From Arthrobacter globiformis (lineage in GTDB: Bacteria; Actinomycetota; Actinomycetes; Actinomycetales; Micrococcaceae): 64,000 nucleotides of DNA. How positions within the stretch are numbered: position 1 is the first letter of the stretch; every line of letters begins with the position of its first letter. Shown here piece after piece: positions 41,752 to 49,648 of the stretch. Under the pieces are notes generated by a model, which had not been told where the DNA came from, ran no database searches, and was given only the letters and a program-made list of their open reading frames with translations. The position numbers were made by a program, and so were the translations under genes. The stretch is from assembly GCF_030817195.1 (NCBI RefSeq), contig NZ_JAUSYZ010000001.1, positions 4,526,001 to 4,590,000 on the forward strand. Reading direction: 5' to 3'.

Positions 41752-42824
41752 GATCCCGCACCTGACAGGGCTGCGGTGATCAGCTGGGAGTCGTGCCGGA
41801 TGAGGTCCAGGTACGTGGGCACCGGCCCGTCCGCCTCGGAGAGGGAGTCCACATACAGCACGCCGCCGAACTTGGCGCCGGTGGCCTCCACGACCTGTCG
41901 CATCGGGGCGTCAGAGACAGTCGACTCGCAGAAGACGGCAGGCACCTTGTTGCCCCTGACGTAGCCGATCGCCTCGGTGATCTGCTGGGGCGTGGCCTGC
42001 TGTTCGGCGTTGACTGCCCAGATGTACACCTCATCGAGGCCTGCGTCACGGGTCAGATAGGAGAAGGCGCCTTCGCAGGTCACCAGCGCGCGCTGGTTCT
42101 TGGGCACGGCGGCGAGCTTGGCTTTCATCTGATCCTGCACAGCCTGGAGCTTGGCTTTGTAGGCCTTGCCGTTGGCCTCGAAAGCCGTGGCATTCTCGGG
42201 GTCCAGTTCGGAGAAGGCCTTCACCATGTTGTCCACATAGATCTGCACGTTGACCGGCGACATCCAGGCGTGCGGGTTCGGCTTGCCCTGGTACGAGTCC
42301 TCGGTGATGGACATCACCTTCACGCCCTCGCTCACCACGGCGTGCGGCACGTCCAGGCCCTCCACGAACTGCCCGAACCAGGCTTCGAGGTTGAGCCCGT
42401 TGTCCAGGATGAGGTCTGCCTGCGCGGCCTTCCGGATGTCGCCCGGAGTGGGTTCATAGCCGTGGATCTCCGCGCCGGCCTTGGTGATGGATTCCACCTG
42501 CAGCTTGTCCCCTGCCACGTTTTTGGCCACGTCGGCCAGCACAGTGAACGTCGTCAGCACCACAGGCCGACCGTCGCTGCCGTTGCCGTTGGCGTTCCCG
42601 CCGCACGCGGTCAAGGCCAGGCAAAGAAGAACGACGGCGGTCACTCCCCTGCCGCGGTTTCTTGCAGCTGTGGCGGATGACCCGGTGCCGGATGACCCGC
42701 TGCTGGATGACCCGGTGCCGAATGACCCGCTGCCGCGGATTTCCGGCAGGCTGGAAGCGGAGCGCTTCTTTGCACTCCATAGGGCAAGAGTTCGGCGCGG
42801 ACTTCTTTGGCGCACCGAAACCAA
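41748..42824 (-). CDS. Metal ABC transporter solute-binding lipoprotein (ZnuA/PsaA/MntA family)
   Basis: A cluster A-I type binding protein. Mature part has metal-ligand histidines in IHGYEPTPGD and PNPHAWMSP, plus the ALVTCEGAFSYLTRDAGL block and terminal LIRHDSQ. Lipobox LALTACGG lies at about residue 72, after an odd 60-residue N-terminal stretch (rich in Ser/Gly from a 15-bp DNA repeat). No good ribosome site is seen: TTG 42824, GTG 42815 (possibly leaderless) or GTG 42644 could start it. A DtxR-like box abuts the start, so repression by Mn or Fe is likely; a manganese importer is the best guess. Confidence 0.85.
   Translation of the reverse strand: MVSVRQRSPRRTLALWSAKKRSASSLPEIRGSGSFGTGSSSSGSSGTGSSATAARNRGRGVTAVVLLCLALTACGGNANGNGSDGRPVVLTTFTVLADVAKNVAGDKLQVESITKAGAEIHGYEPTPGDIRKAAQADLILDNGLNLEAWFGQFVEGLDVPHAVVSEGVKVMSITEDSYQGKPNPHAWMSPVNVQIYVDNMVKAFSELDPENATAFEANGKAYKAKLQAVQDQMKAKLAAVPKNQRALVTCEGAFSYLTRDAGLDEVYIWAVNAEQQATPQQITEAIGYVRGNKVPAVFCESTVSDAPMRQVVEATGAKFGGVLYVDSLSEADGPVPTYLDLIRHDSQLITAALSGAGS
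42676..42735. repeat. Four tandem 15-bp repeats in the binding-protein N-terminus
   Basis: Unit GATGACCCGGTGCCG, with small changes, at 42676, 42691, 42706 and 42721. On the minus strand it adds Gly-(Thr/Ser)-Ser-Ser repeats before the signal peptide of the metal-binding lipoprotein, or lies in its 5' region if translation starts later. Confidence 0.85.
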
Positions 42825-42845
42825 AAGTTAGGCATACCGAATATT
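42825..42845. promoter_or_regulatory. DtxR/MntR-like operator before the metal ABC operon
   Basis: On the minus strand TTCGGTATGCCTAACTT resembles the DtxR-family box (TTAGGTTAGSCTAACCTAA), with a good right half GCCTAACTT. It touches the first possible start codon of the binding-protein gene, the usual place for metal-dependent repression. Confidence 0.55.
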
Positions 42846-42941
42846 CTACCGGTGGCGATTCGGTCCCTGCAACGCGGCGGCAGTACTGCGCAGGGCCTGA
42901 ACTGTCCGTTCGCGCGGGGCTTGGCGCACTACGCTGGAAGC

Positions 42942-43703
42942 ATGGTGAATACCAGACGCATGCTCCCTGCTCCGCGGCCGGATCTCTACCGGTTTTCGAC
43001 GCTGGACCTCACCGCCGTGGGGCTTTACGTTGCCGTTGCCGCCTTCTTCGCACTGGCCGGGGAACTGCTCCTGCCGTTGCTCCGGGCAATGGCCCCGACG
43101 CCGGCCGTCGCCTCCTACAGCGTGAACCTCCTGTTCTACGGCTGCGTTGGCGCGCTGGCGCTGTTTGCCGCCCGCGGGGTGGTGTCCCGGGACCTCAGGG
43201 TGCTTGCCACGCGGCCGTGGTTCACGCTCGTGATGGTGCCGCTGGCCGTCGTCGCCATGATGATTGTCACCGCCATCCTGGTGGCCGTGGGCGGGACCAC
43301 CGAGACGTCCGCTAACCAGGCCGGGCTGCAGGCGCTCATGCGGCAGGTACCGGCCTGGCTGATGGTGCCGCTGATTGTCGTGGTGGGACCGTTCGTCGAG
43401 GAATACGTGTTCAGGCACCTGCTGATCGGGAAGCTCAGCAGGCGGGTCAACATCTGGATCTGCTGCGGACTTTCTGTGATCCTCTTCGCCGCCCTGCATA
43501 TCGTGGGGCAGGAAGCCCTCACCCTCCCCGCGCTCATGCCGTACCTGGCCATGGGCGGCACCCTGGTGTTTGTCTATGTGTGGACGGGGCGGAACCTGAT
43601 GTTCGCCTACTTCGTCCACGCCACCAAGAACCTGCTCGCTGTGATTTTCCTGTACACCATCCCGCCGGAACTCCTGGATCAGCTGCAGCGGGCCCAAGGC
43701 TAG
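42942..43703 (+). CDS. CPBP-family intramembrane metalloprotease (third in the window)
   Basis: A 253-residue membrane protein with seven or so helices. Motifs: FVEEYVFRHLLIGKL (glutamate pair and Arg), ILFAALHIVGQE, and YFVHATKNL. It is more like the classical CPBP/Abi consensus than the pair at 9659-11405. ATG 42942 is preceded by TGGAAG; the longer frame overlaps the metal operator and is not used. Substrate is unknown. Confidence 0.82.
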   Translation: MVNTRRMLPAPRPDLYRFSTLDLTAVGLYVAVAAFFALAGELLLPLLRAMAPTPAVASYSVNLLFYGCVGALALFAARGVVSRDLRVLATRPWFTLVMVPLAVVAMMIVTAILVAVGGTTETSANQAGLQALMRQVPAWLMVPLIVVVGPFVEEYVFRHLLIGKLSRRVNIWICCGLSVILFAALHIVGQEALTLPALMPYLAMGGTLVFVYVWTGRNLMFAYFVHATKNLLAVIFLYTIPPELLDQLQRAQG

Positions 43704-43773
43704 GGGCGGCGTGGGCCCTGCCGCCCGGGCCAGCCCCTATCCGGAGGTGGCGCCGCCGTCGTAGCTTGGTGCC

Positions 43774-44214
43774 ATGGGACTCAACATTCAGATCGCCATC
43801 GACTGCCATCACCCGCACGACCTCGCCGACTGGTGGGCGGAAACACTGGACTGGTCCGTGGAGCCGCAGGACGAGGGCTTCATCCGGTCCATGATCAGCC
43901 AGGGCTTCGCCACGGAAGACCAGACCATGACGCACAACGGCAAGCTGGTGTGGAAGGACGGCGCGGCGATCCGGCCCACAGAGGAAATCGAGGCCAAGGC
44001 ACCCGCCCGGCGCCTGCTGTTCCAGACCGTGCCGGAACAGAAGACCATCAAGAACCGGGTGCACTGGGACGTTCGCTTAGACGGCCGGGACAAGGACGAG
44101 GTCCGCGCCGAGCTCGAAGCCCGCGGCGCCACGTTTCTCTGGACGGCCAACCAGGGGCCCCACGAATGGCACACCATGGCAGACCCCGAGGGCAACGAGT
44201 TCTGCATCAGCTGA
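43774..44214 (+). CDS. VOC-superfamily (glyoxalase-like) protein
   Basis: A 146-residue protein opening with LNIQIAIDCHHPHDLADWWAETLDW and ending HEWHTMADPEGNEFCIS, the typical final strand with Glu ligand. One His near the start and His/Glu near the end could hold a metal. It sits 21 bp before menB but belongs to a family of mixed functions, so a role in menaquinone synthesis should not be assumed. Confidence 0.8.
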   Translation: MGLNIQIAIDCHHPHDLADWWAETLDWSVEPQDEGFIRSMISQGFATEDQTMTHNGKLVWKDGAAIRPTEEIEAKAPARRLLFQTVPEQKTIKNRVHWDVRLDGRDKDEVRAELEARGATFLWTANQGPHEWHTMADPEGNEFCIS

Positions 44215-44235
44215 GCCGATTACTAGACTTGGACG

Positions 44236-45189
44236 GTGAGCAACGAATTCCCCGCCAAGGTATCCGACGTCTTTGACCCGTCCCGCTGGCGCACCGTGTC
44301 CGGCTTCGACGACTTCCAGGACCTGACCTACCACCGGCAGGTGGAGCGGTCCGACGACGGCACAGTGGTTCGGGACCTGCCCACCGTCCGCATCGCGTTC
44401 AACCGGCCGGAGGTCCGCAACGCCTTCCGCCCGGGGACCGTGGACGAGCTGTACCGCGCCATGGACCACGCCCGGATGACCCCGGACGTCGCCACCGTGC
44501 TGCTCACCGGCAACGGCCCCTCCCCCAAGGACGGCGGCCACTCGTTCTGCTCCGGCGGGGACCAGCGGATCCGCGGACGCGACGGCTACCGCTACGCTGA
44601 CGGCGAGACGCAGGAAACCATAGACCCGGCCCGCGCGGGGCGGCTCCACATTCTGGAGGTCCAGCGGCTCATGCGGACCATGCCCAAGGTGGTCATCGCC
44701 GTCGTCAACGGCTGGGCGGCCGGCGGCGGGCACTCCCTGCACGTGGTCTCCGACCTGACCATCGCCTCGCGCCAGTTCGGGAAGTTCAAGCAGACGGACG
44801 CCACGGTGGGCAGTTTCGACGCCGGCTACGGCTCGGCGCTGCTGGCCCGGCAGATCGGCCAGAAGGCCGCCCGGGAGATTTTCTTCCTCGCGCGCGAATA
44901 TTCCGCCGAGGACATGGTTCGGATGGGGGCCGTGAACGAGGCCGTTGACCACGAGCGCCTCGAGCAGGTGGCGCTCGAGTATGCGGCGGACATCGCCCGG
45001 CAGTCCCCGCAGGCCATCCGGATGCTGAAGTTCGCCTTCAACCTCGCCGACGACGGCCTGGCCGGCCAGCAGGTGTTCGCCGGCGAAGCTACCCGGCTGG
45101 CATACATGACGGACGAGGCCGTGGAGGGCAAGGATGCCTTCCTGCAAAAACGCGACCCCGACTGGTCCCGGTTCCCGTATTACTTCTAA
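44236..45189 (+). CDS. menB: 1,4-dihydroxy-2-naphthoyl-CoA synthase
   Basis: Closes the second ring of the menaquinone precursor by Dieckmann-type condensation of o-succinylbenzoyl-CoA. A 317-residue crotonase-fold protein with HSFCSGGDQRIRG, GWAAGGGHSLHVVSDLTIAS, and the family-specific FKQTDATVGSFDAGYGSALLARQIGQKAAREIFFLAREYSA and C-terminal FPYYF. GTG 44236 is used. It starts the men run with menE and menA in the same direction. Confidence 0.95.
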   Translation: MSNEFPAKVSDVFDPSRWRTVSGFDDFQDLTYHRQVERSDDGTVVRDLPTVRIAFNRPEVRNAFRPGTVDELYRAMDHARMTPDVATVLLTGNGPSPKDGGHSFCSGGDQRIRGRDGYRYADGETQETIDPARAGRLHILEVQRLMRTMPKVVIAVVNGWAAGGGHSLHVVSDLTIASRQFGKFKQTDATVGSFDAGYGSALLARQIGQKAAREIFFLAREYSAEDMVRMGAVNEAVDHERLEQVALEYAADIARQSPQAIRMLKFAFNLADDGLAGQQVFAGEATRLAYMTDEAVEGKDAFLQKRDPDWSRFPYYF

Positions 45190-45249
45190 GTACGCACTCG
45201 TCGGAAGGCATCCCATGCTCCCCAGGCCCGCACCCCCAAGGCGCACGCA

Positions 45250-46401
45250 GTGAATATCGAGCCGGCCCTCAAGGCGCTGGCGGCCGCCCTCCACGGTGAG
45301 GGCCCCGCCGTCGAACTCTCCGCCGGCCCCGACGGCGATCCGGTGGTGACGCCGGTCCGGACCCTGGGGTTCGAGGACGCCGTCGCGGTGGTCCGGACCT
45401 CGGGGTCCACCGGTACGCCCAAGGCGACGGTCCTGACGGTGGACGCCCTGGCGGCGTCGTCGATGGCCACCGCGTTCGCGCTCAAGGGCGAAGGGCAGTG
45501 GCTCCTGGCCCTGCCGCTGCAGTACGTCGCCGGCGTGCAGGTGCTGGTCCGGTCGCTGTTCGCCGGCACGCGGCCATGGGCGATGGACCTGTCCGGGGGG
45601 TTCACCTCCGAAGCCTTCACCGCGGCCGCGCTGGAGCTGACGGACAACATCCGCTTCACGTCGCTGGTGCCCACCCAGCTGCAGCGCCTGCTGGCTGACC
45701 CGTCGGCGGACACGCTCGCCGTGCTGCGCCGCTTCAACGGCATCCTGCTCGGCGGCGCCCCGGCCTCTGCCGAGCTCCTCAAGTCGGCGCGCGACGCCGG
45801 CCTCCGGGTGGTCACCACCTACGGTGCGGCCGAAACCTGCGGCGGCTGCGTGTACGACGGGTACCCGCTCGAGGGCGTGGCAGTTCGGCTCTCCGAAGAC
45901 GGCAGAATCCACCTGGGCGGGGCCACCCTCGCGGCCGGCTATCTGGACGCACCGCGGCAGACCGCCGAGTCCTTCATCGAGAAGGACGGCAGCCGCTGGT
46001 ACCGGACCAATGACCTCGGCACCCTGGACGCCGACGGCCGGCTCACCGTGCTGGGCCGCGCCGACGACGTCATCATCACCGGCGGCGTCAAGGTCTCCGC
46101 CGCGCATGTGCAGGCTGAGCTGGAAAAGTCCGACGGCGTGACGGCGGCTTTTGTGGCCGGCGTCGAGTCCGCGAAATGGGGCCAGGCTGTGGCTGCCTAC
46201 GTGGCGGTCGCCCGGAGCGCGTCCGGGGCTGATGGCGCTGCACGGGACGGCGCCGCGTGGGCCGAGGAATGGCACCGCACGCTCGGGCTGCTGGCCCCCA
46301 AAACAGTCCTGCCGGCCGGAGAGCTAATCATGCTGCCCAACGGCAAGCCGGACCGGCTGGCCATGATTGAACGCCTCAACGCCCTGCATCAGGGAAAATA
46401 G
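45250..46401 (+). CDS. menE: o-Succinylbenzoate-CoA ligase
   Basis: Activates o-succinylbenzoate with ATP and CoA for MenB. A 383-residue adenylate-forming enzyme, shorter than most but normal for actinobacterial MenE. P loop RTSGSTGTPKATVLT (about residue 50), YGAAETCGGCVYDG, hinge GRADDVIITGGVKVSAAHVQ and the C-terminal lysine in MLPNGKPDRLA. GTG 45250. Follows menB by 60 bp. Confidence 0.92.
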   Translation: MNIEPALKALAAALHGEGPAVELSAGPDGDPVVTPVRTLGFEDAVAVVRTSGSTGTPKATVLTVDALAASSMATAFALKGEGQWLLALPLQYVAGVQVLVRSLFAGTRPWAMDLSGGFTSEAFTAAALELTDNIRFTSLVPTQLQRLLADPSADTLAVLRRFNGILLGGAPASAELLKSARDAGLRVVTTYGAAETCGGCVYDGYPLEGVAVRLSEDGRIHLGGATLAAGYLDAPRQTAESFIEKDGSRWYRTNDLGTLDADGRLTVLGRADDVIITGGVKVSAAHVQAELEKSDGVTAAFVAGVESAKWGQAVAAYVAVARSASGADGAARDGAAWAEEWHRTLGLLAPKTVLPAGELIMLPNGKPDRLAMIERLNALHQGK

Positions 46402-46491
46402 AGTAATCCTGCCGCGCCGCTGCGGGTTCCGCGAGCCCAGCGCACGCCCATGCTTTTGAACGAATCACCGACCCAACACGAGGTACTTACC

Positions 46492-47373
46492 GTGGCAACA
46501 GCCGCACAATGGATCCAAGGCGCCCGGCTCCGCACCCTGCCGGCCGCGATCGCCCCTGTCCTGATCGGCTCGGCGGCGGCCTATGAGATGGCCTCCTTCC
46601 GCCCGCTGAATGCAGTCCTGGCGGCCCTCGTGGCGCTCCTGCTGCAGGTCGGCGTCAACTACGCCAACGACTACTCGGACGGGATCCGCGGGACCGACGA
46701 GAACCGCGTCGGGCCCCTGCGGCTGGTCGGTTCCGGTGCGGCCCGCCCCGAACACGTGAAGTATGCCGCATTCGGTGCCTTCGGCCTGGCGATGCTCGTG
46801 GGGCTGGTGCTGGTCCTCATCACCCAGACGTGGTGGCTGCTGCTGGTGGGCGTGGGCTGCGTGATGGCCGCCTGGGGCTACACCGGCGGAAAGAATCCGT
46901 ACGGCTACATGGGCCTGGGCGACGTCTTCGTGTTCGTGTTCTTCGGGCTGGTGGCCACGCTCGGCACCACCTACACGCAGGCGGGGCAGATCGGCCTGCC
47001 TGCCGTGATTGGCGCCATCGGCACGGGACTCATCGCGTGCGCCCTGCTCATGGCCAACAACGTCCGGGACATCCCCTCGGACATCCAGGCGGGGAAGAAG
47101 ACCCTGGCGGTGCGGCTGGGCGACAAGCACGCCCGTGAAAGCTACGTGCTGATGCTGACCGTGGCCATCCTGCTGGTGGTGATTTTGGCGCCCACGCGGC
47201 CGTGGATGCTGATCGTGCTGCTCCTGATCCCGGCCTGCCTGATGCCGGCCTGGCTCATGATCAATGGACGGAAGCGCAAGAGCCTCATCCCGGTCCTGAA
47301 GCAGACGGGCCTAATCAACCTCGGCTACGCCGTGCTGTTCTCGCTGGGACTCGTGCTGAGCAGCGGGCTGTAG
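46492..47373 (+). CDS. menA: 1,4-dihydroxy-2-naphthoate polyprenyltransferase
   Basis: Attaches the polyprenyl tail to dihydroxynaphthoate in the membrane. About 293 residues, eight or nine membrane helices of the UbiA type; the first Asp-rich motif is NYANDYSDGIRG and the second region DIPSDIQAGKKTLAVRLGD. GTG 46492 has GAGGT eight bases upstream; ATG 46450 is an alternative. It completes a menB-menE-menA set; the other men genes are not in the window. Confidence 0.93.
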   Translation: MATAAQWIQGARLRTLPAAIAPVLIGSAAAYEMASFRPLNAVLAALVALLLQVGVNYANDYSDGIRGTDENRVGPLRLVGSGAARPEHVKYAAFGAFGLAMLVGLVLVLITQTWWLLLVGVGCVMAAWGYTGGKNPYGYMGLGDVFVFVFFGLVATLGTTYTQAGQIGLPAVIGAIGTGLIACALLMANNVRDIPSDIQAGKKTLAVRLGDKHARESYVLMLTVAILLVVILAPTRPWMLIVLLLIPACLMPAWLMINGRKRKSLIPVLKQTGLINLGYAVLFSLGLVLSSGL

Positions 47374-47375
47374 GC

Positions 47376-47699
47376 CTAGGCTTCCTCGCCGCGGGGTTCG
47401 CGCTTCTTGGCGTCGTTGCGGATCGTGACGTCCGGGTGGGTGTCCACGAGGTGATCCTCGGCCAGGGCATCATCGACCTCCCCGGCGGTGCGGATGGGCT
47501 TGGCGCGGCCAGAGAAGCGGGCATGCAGGGACGCCGTCGCGGCATCGCGCTGCTTCTGGAAGAAGAGGTAGCTGATGGCGAAGGAAATCAGCCCGGCGCA
47601 GACGACGGCCAGAAACCACCCCAGCTGCAGGAAGACGAACAGCACAAACAGGGGCAGGAAGATCGCGAACCGGATCAGGGAGTATTTCAGAAAAGCCAC
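47376..47699 (-). CDS. DUF4229 membrane protein
   Basis: A 107-residue protein with two membrane helices (LIRFAIFLPLFVLFVFLQLGWFLAVVCAGLISFAISYLFF) and a charged cytoplasmic tail (KKREPRGEEA). It matches a small actinobacterial family often found next to menA or cytochrome genes; function unknown. It converges with menA, two bases apart. Confidence 0.8.
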   Translation of the reverse strand: MAFLKYSLIRFAIFLPLFVLFVFLQLGWFLAVVCAGLISFAISYLFFQKQRDAATASLHARFSGRAKPIRTAGEVDDALAEDHLVDTHPDVTIRNDAKKREPRGEEA

Positions 47700-47828
47700 T
47701 ATCCAAGTTTAGCCGTCCTGCCTGAACGTATCCTGCGTCATCTGCGGCCCCTGTCCGGCGTTTTGCTGGCACATGACTGTGGGCATACTGTAATCTCCGC
47801 CGGGGCACACGGCGGCTAGACTGATTGC

Positions 47829-48338
47829 ATGCCTCGTGTTGCACTCGCAGTCGCCGTTCTCGCCATATACGTCTACGGGCTGGTGGACGTCATCCGCACT
47901 GACAGGCATCTCACCCGCGGTTTTTCCAAAACAACCTGGATCATCATGGTTGCCCTCCTGCCGCTCATCGGCGCCGCGTTGTGGTTCCTGATCGGCCGCC
48001 CCCGGGCATCGGCCGTGGCCCAGCCCGTCTACCAGCACCACCCCACCGCCCCCGACGACGACCCCGACTTCCTGCGGAACCTTGAGCAGCGCCGCCGCAA
48101 GGCCGAGGCGGAGCGGCTCCGCAAGCTGAGGGACGACGCTGCGCGGAAGAACCAGGCCGACGGCGGCCCGCACCGGACGGGCGCCACGGGCACCACGGGC
48201 ACGGGCAGCACGGGCGCAGCTCCGGGCACCGCCAGCGGCAGTTCAGATGCGGGCGGACCGGCTGCGGGTGAGCCCGGTCCACGCAAGCCCGGCGCCGCGG
48301 GCGAGGCCAACGCTGAAGGCAACCCCGAGGCGAAGTAG
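47829..48338 (+). CDS. PLD-nuclease N-terminal-domain membrane protein
   Basis: A 169-residue protein with two membrane helices and the conserved YVYGLVDVIRTDRHLTRGFSKTTWIIMVALLPLIGAALWFLIGRPR of the PLDc_N family, followed by a coiled coil (FLRNLEQRRRKAEAERLRKLRDDAARK) and a Gly/Thr/Ala low-complexity tail. No catalytic HKD domain is attached. Probably a membrane adaptor; role unknown. Confidence 0.82.
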   Translation: MPRVALAVAVLAIYVYGLVDVIRTDRHLTRGFSKTTWIIMVALLPLIGAALWFLIGRPRASAVAQPVYQHHPTAPDDDPDFLRNLEQRRRKAEAERLRKLRDDAARKNQADGGPHRTGATGTTGTGSTGAAPGTASGSSDAGGPAAGEPGPRKPGAAGEANAEGNPEAK

Positions 48339-48392
48339 CAGCCACTCTGCATCGATTTACCAAAAGCCGATCTAGCAAGAGCCGATTTACCA

Positions 48393-48429
48393 AAAAGGGC
48401 CGCCCAGCAGAAAGCTGAGCGGCCCTTTT
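48393..48429. terminator. Bidirectional terminator, left side of the nuclease-like gene
   Basis: Stem AAAAGGGCCGC-CAGC / GCTG-GCGGCCCTTTT with an AGAAA loop. The core GGGCCGCCCAGCAG..AAGCTGAGCGGCCCTTTT recurs almost exactly at 49490-49527. Upstream (48340-48390) lie inverted copies of the CTTTTGGTAAATCGGC unit. Confidence 0.85.
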
Positions 48430-48551
48430 CGGCAATTCGACGGCGCCACCGAGAAGCCAGTGCGGAGCAGTCATCGCCCACTGTTCCTCCACACCGGCCC
48501 TGAATTGTGGACAACGGCATGCAGGCACGCTCCGGGCAGCAGAATGCTCCT

Positions 48552-49475
48552 ATGCCGCGTCCACGCCCCCTTCCTCCCGCCCTGCTGGGACAGCCATTCA
48601 CCATCCGCCAGGCCAAGGCTGCCGGCCTGACGCGCAGGCGTGCCCGTGCCCTCGACCTGGCCAGACCCTGCCACGGCGTACGCAGCCCGGCGGCCGTGGA
48701 GATGACCCTCCTTGTCCGGGCCCGCGGGCTTGCACTCGCAACCGGAGCCGTCGTCAGCCATCTTTCAGCCGCTGCGCTCTGGGGCTTCCCGCTGCCCCTG
48801 CATTTTGAGGACCACGCCGTGATCCATTTGACCAGCCGGGACGGCGCCAGGGCCGTCCGAAGGAAGAACGTGTGCGGCCACCGGCTTCCTCTCCCGGAAG
48901 ACGAAATCTGCGACGGCCGTTACGTGGCCTGCACGTCCCCTCTTCGGACCTGGTTTGATCTGGCCGGCATCCTTTCCCTGCAGGACCTGGTCATTGCCGG
49001 CGATTTCCTTCTGCGCCGCAAGGCTCCCCTTTCCACGCCGAAGGCATTGGACGCTTTCCTGGCTGAGAAGAAGGGCAGGGCTGGGTACCCCAAGGCAATG
49101 AAGGCCAGGGTTCTCATCCGCGCGAACACCGATTCACCGAAAGAGACCGAGCTGCGGCTGCTGCTGATCGCCGCGGGACTGCCCGAGCCAGCCATAAACG
49201 TTCCCATGTTCGATGAGACCGGCGGCTGGATCCAGGACCCCGACATGTCATACGAAGTGTTCAAGATTGCCATCCAGTACGACGGCGGCCACCATGCCAC
49301 ACCAGCCCAGCGGAGAAGCGACATCTACCGCGACGAAAGCGCACGGAGTCTCGGCTGGCTTGTGGTGGTCCTGACGCAGTTGGATCTGGAGCCCTTCGCA
49401 AGGGGCATCGAGCCCAGCGCCATCACCAAGGTGCGCGCAGCCCTAACAAGCCGCGGCTGGAAGGGTGCTCACTAG
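48552..49475 (+). CDS. AbiEi-like / DUF559 endonuclease-fold protein
   Basis: A 307-residue protein. The N-terminal third (GQPFTIRQAKAAGLTRRRARALDLARPCHGVRSP) resembles the winged-helix antitoxin domain of AbiEi proteins; the middle has VVSHLSAAALWGFPLP. The C-terminal part (KETELRLLLIAAGLPEPAINVP, then QDPDMSYEVFKIAIQYDGGHHATPAQRRSD) is like the Vsr/DUF559 PD-(D/E)XK fold with D, Q-in-place-of-E and the YDGGHH end. Such proteins are common singletons in Actinobacteria; no toxin gene is adjacent. ATG 48552 is used; GTG 48507 is possible. Confidence 0.72.
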   Translation: MPRPRPLPPALLGQPFTIRQAKAAGLTRRRARALDLARPCHGVRSPAAVEMTLLVRARGLALATGAVVSHLSAAALWGFPLPLHFEDHAVIHLTSRDGARAVRRKNVCGHRLPLPEDEICDGRYVACTSPLRTWFDLAGILSLQDLVIAGDFLLRRKAPLSTPKALDAFLAEKKGRAGYPKAMKARVLIRANTDSPKETELRLLLIAAGLPEPAINVPMFDETGGWIQDPDMSYEVFKIAIQYDGGHHATPAQRRSDIYRDESARSLGWLVVVLTQLDLEPFARGIEPSAITKVRAALTSRGWKGAH

Positions 49476-49489
49476 TCCGCCGTTTCGCC

Positions 49490-49527
49490 AAAAAAGGCCG
49501 CCCAGCAGCAAGCTGAGCGGCCCTTTT
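49490..49527. terminator. Bidirectional terminator, right side of the nuclease-like gene
   Basis: Stem AAAAAGGCCGCCCAGC / GCTGAGCGGCCCTTTT with AGCA loop, near-identical to the hairpin at 48393-48429 on the other side of the gene. Confidence 0.85.
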
Positions 49528-49612
49528 CGGTAAATCGGCGAGCCGACGAAGCCCTTTTACGTAAATCCGTGAGCCCAAGCGGCCCTTTTTGGTAAATCGG
49601 CGGCGCCCACGC
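49520..49612. repeat. Three tandem 31-bp repeats
   Basis: Units start with GCCCTTTT at 49520, 49551 and 49582 and share GTAAATC at unit position 11-17. The first unit begins inside the terminator stem. The same unit occurs in inverted orientation at 48340-48400. Confidence 0.75.
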
Positions 49613-49648
49613 AGTTAAAGCGGGCCTCCGCAGAAGCGCCGAAACCCC

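Noticed and set aside
42454..42780. Frame with RVIRH repeats on the minus strand
   Set aside because: Alternative reading of the 15-bp DNA repeat; the other frame continues into the lipobox and the metal-binding protein.
44077..46275. A 732-codon open frame on the minus strand across menB and menE
   Set aside because: It is antisense to two well-recognised genes; the long open frame is a by-product of GC-rich third positions. The translated text is Arg/Gly/Val/His-rich with no motif.
48552..49475. Complete AbiE-type toxin-antitoxin system
   Set aside because: Only an AbiEi-like N-terminus is present, fused to a nuclease fold; no AbiEii toxin gene is adjacent.
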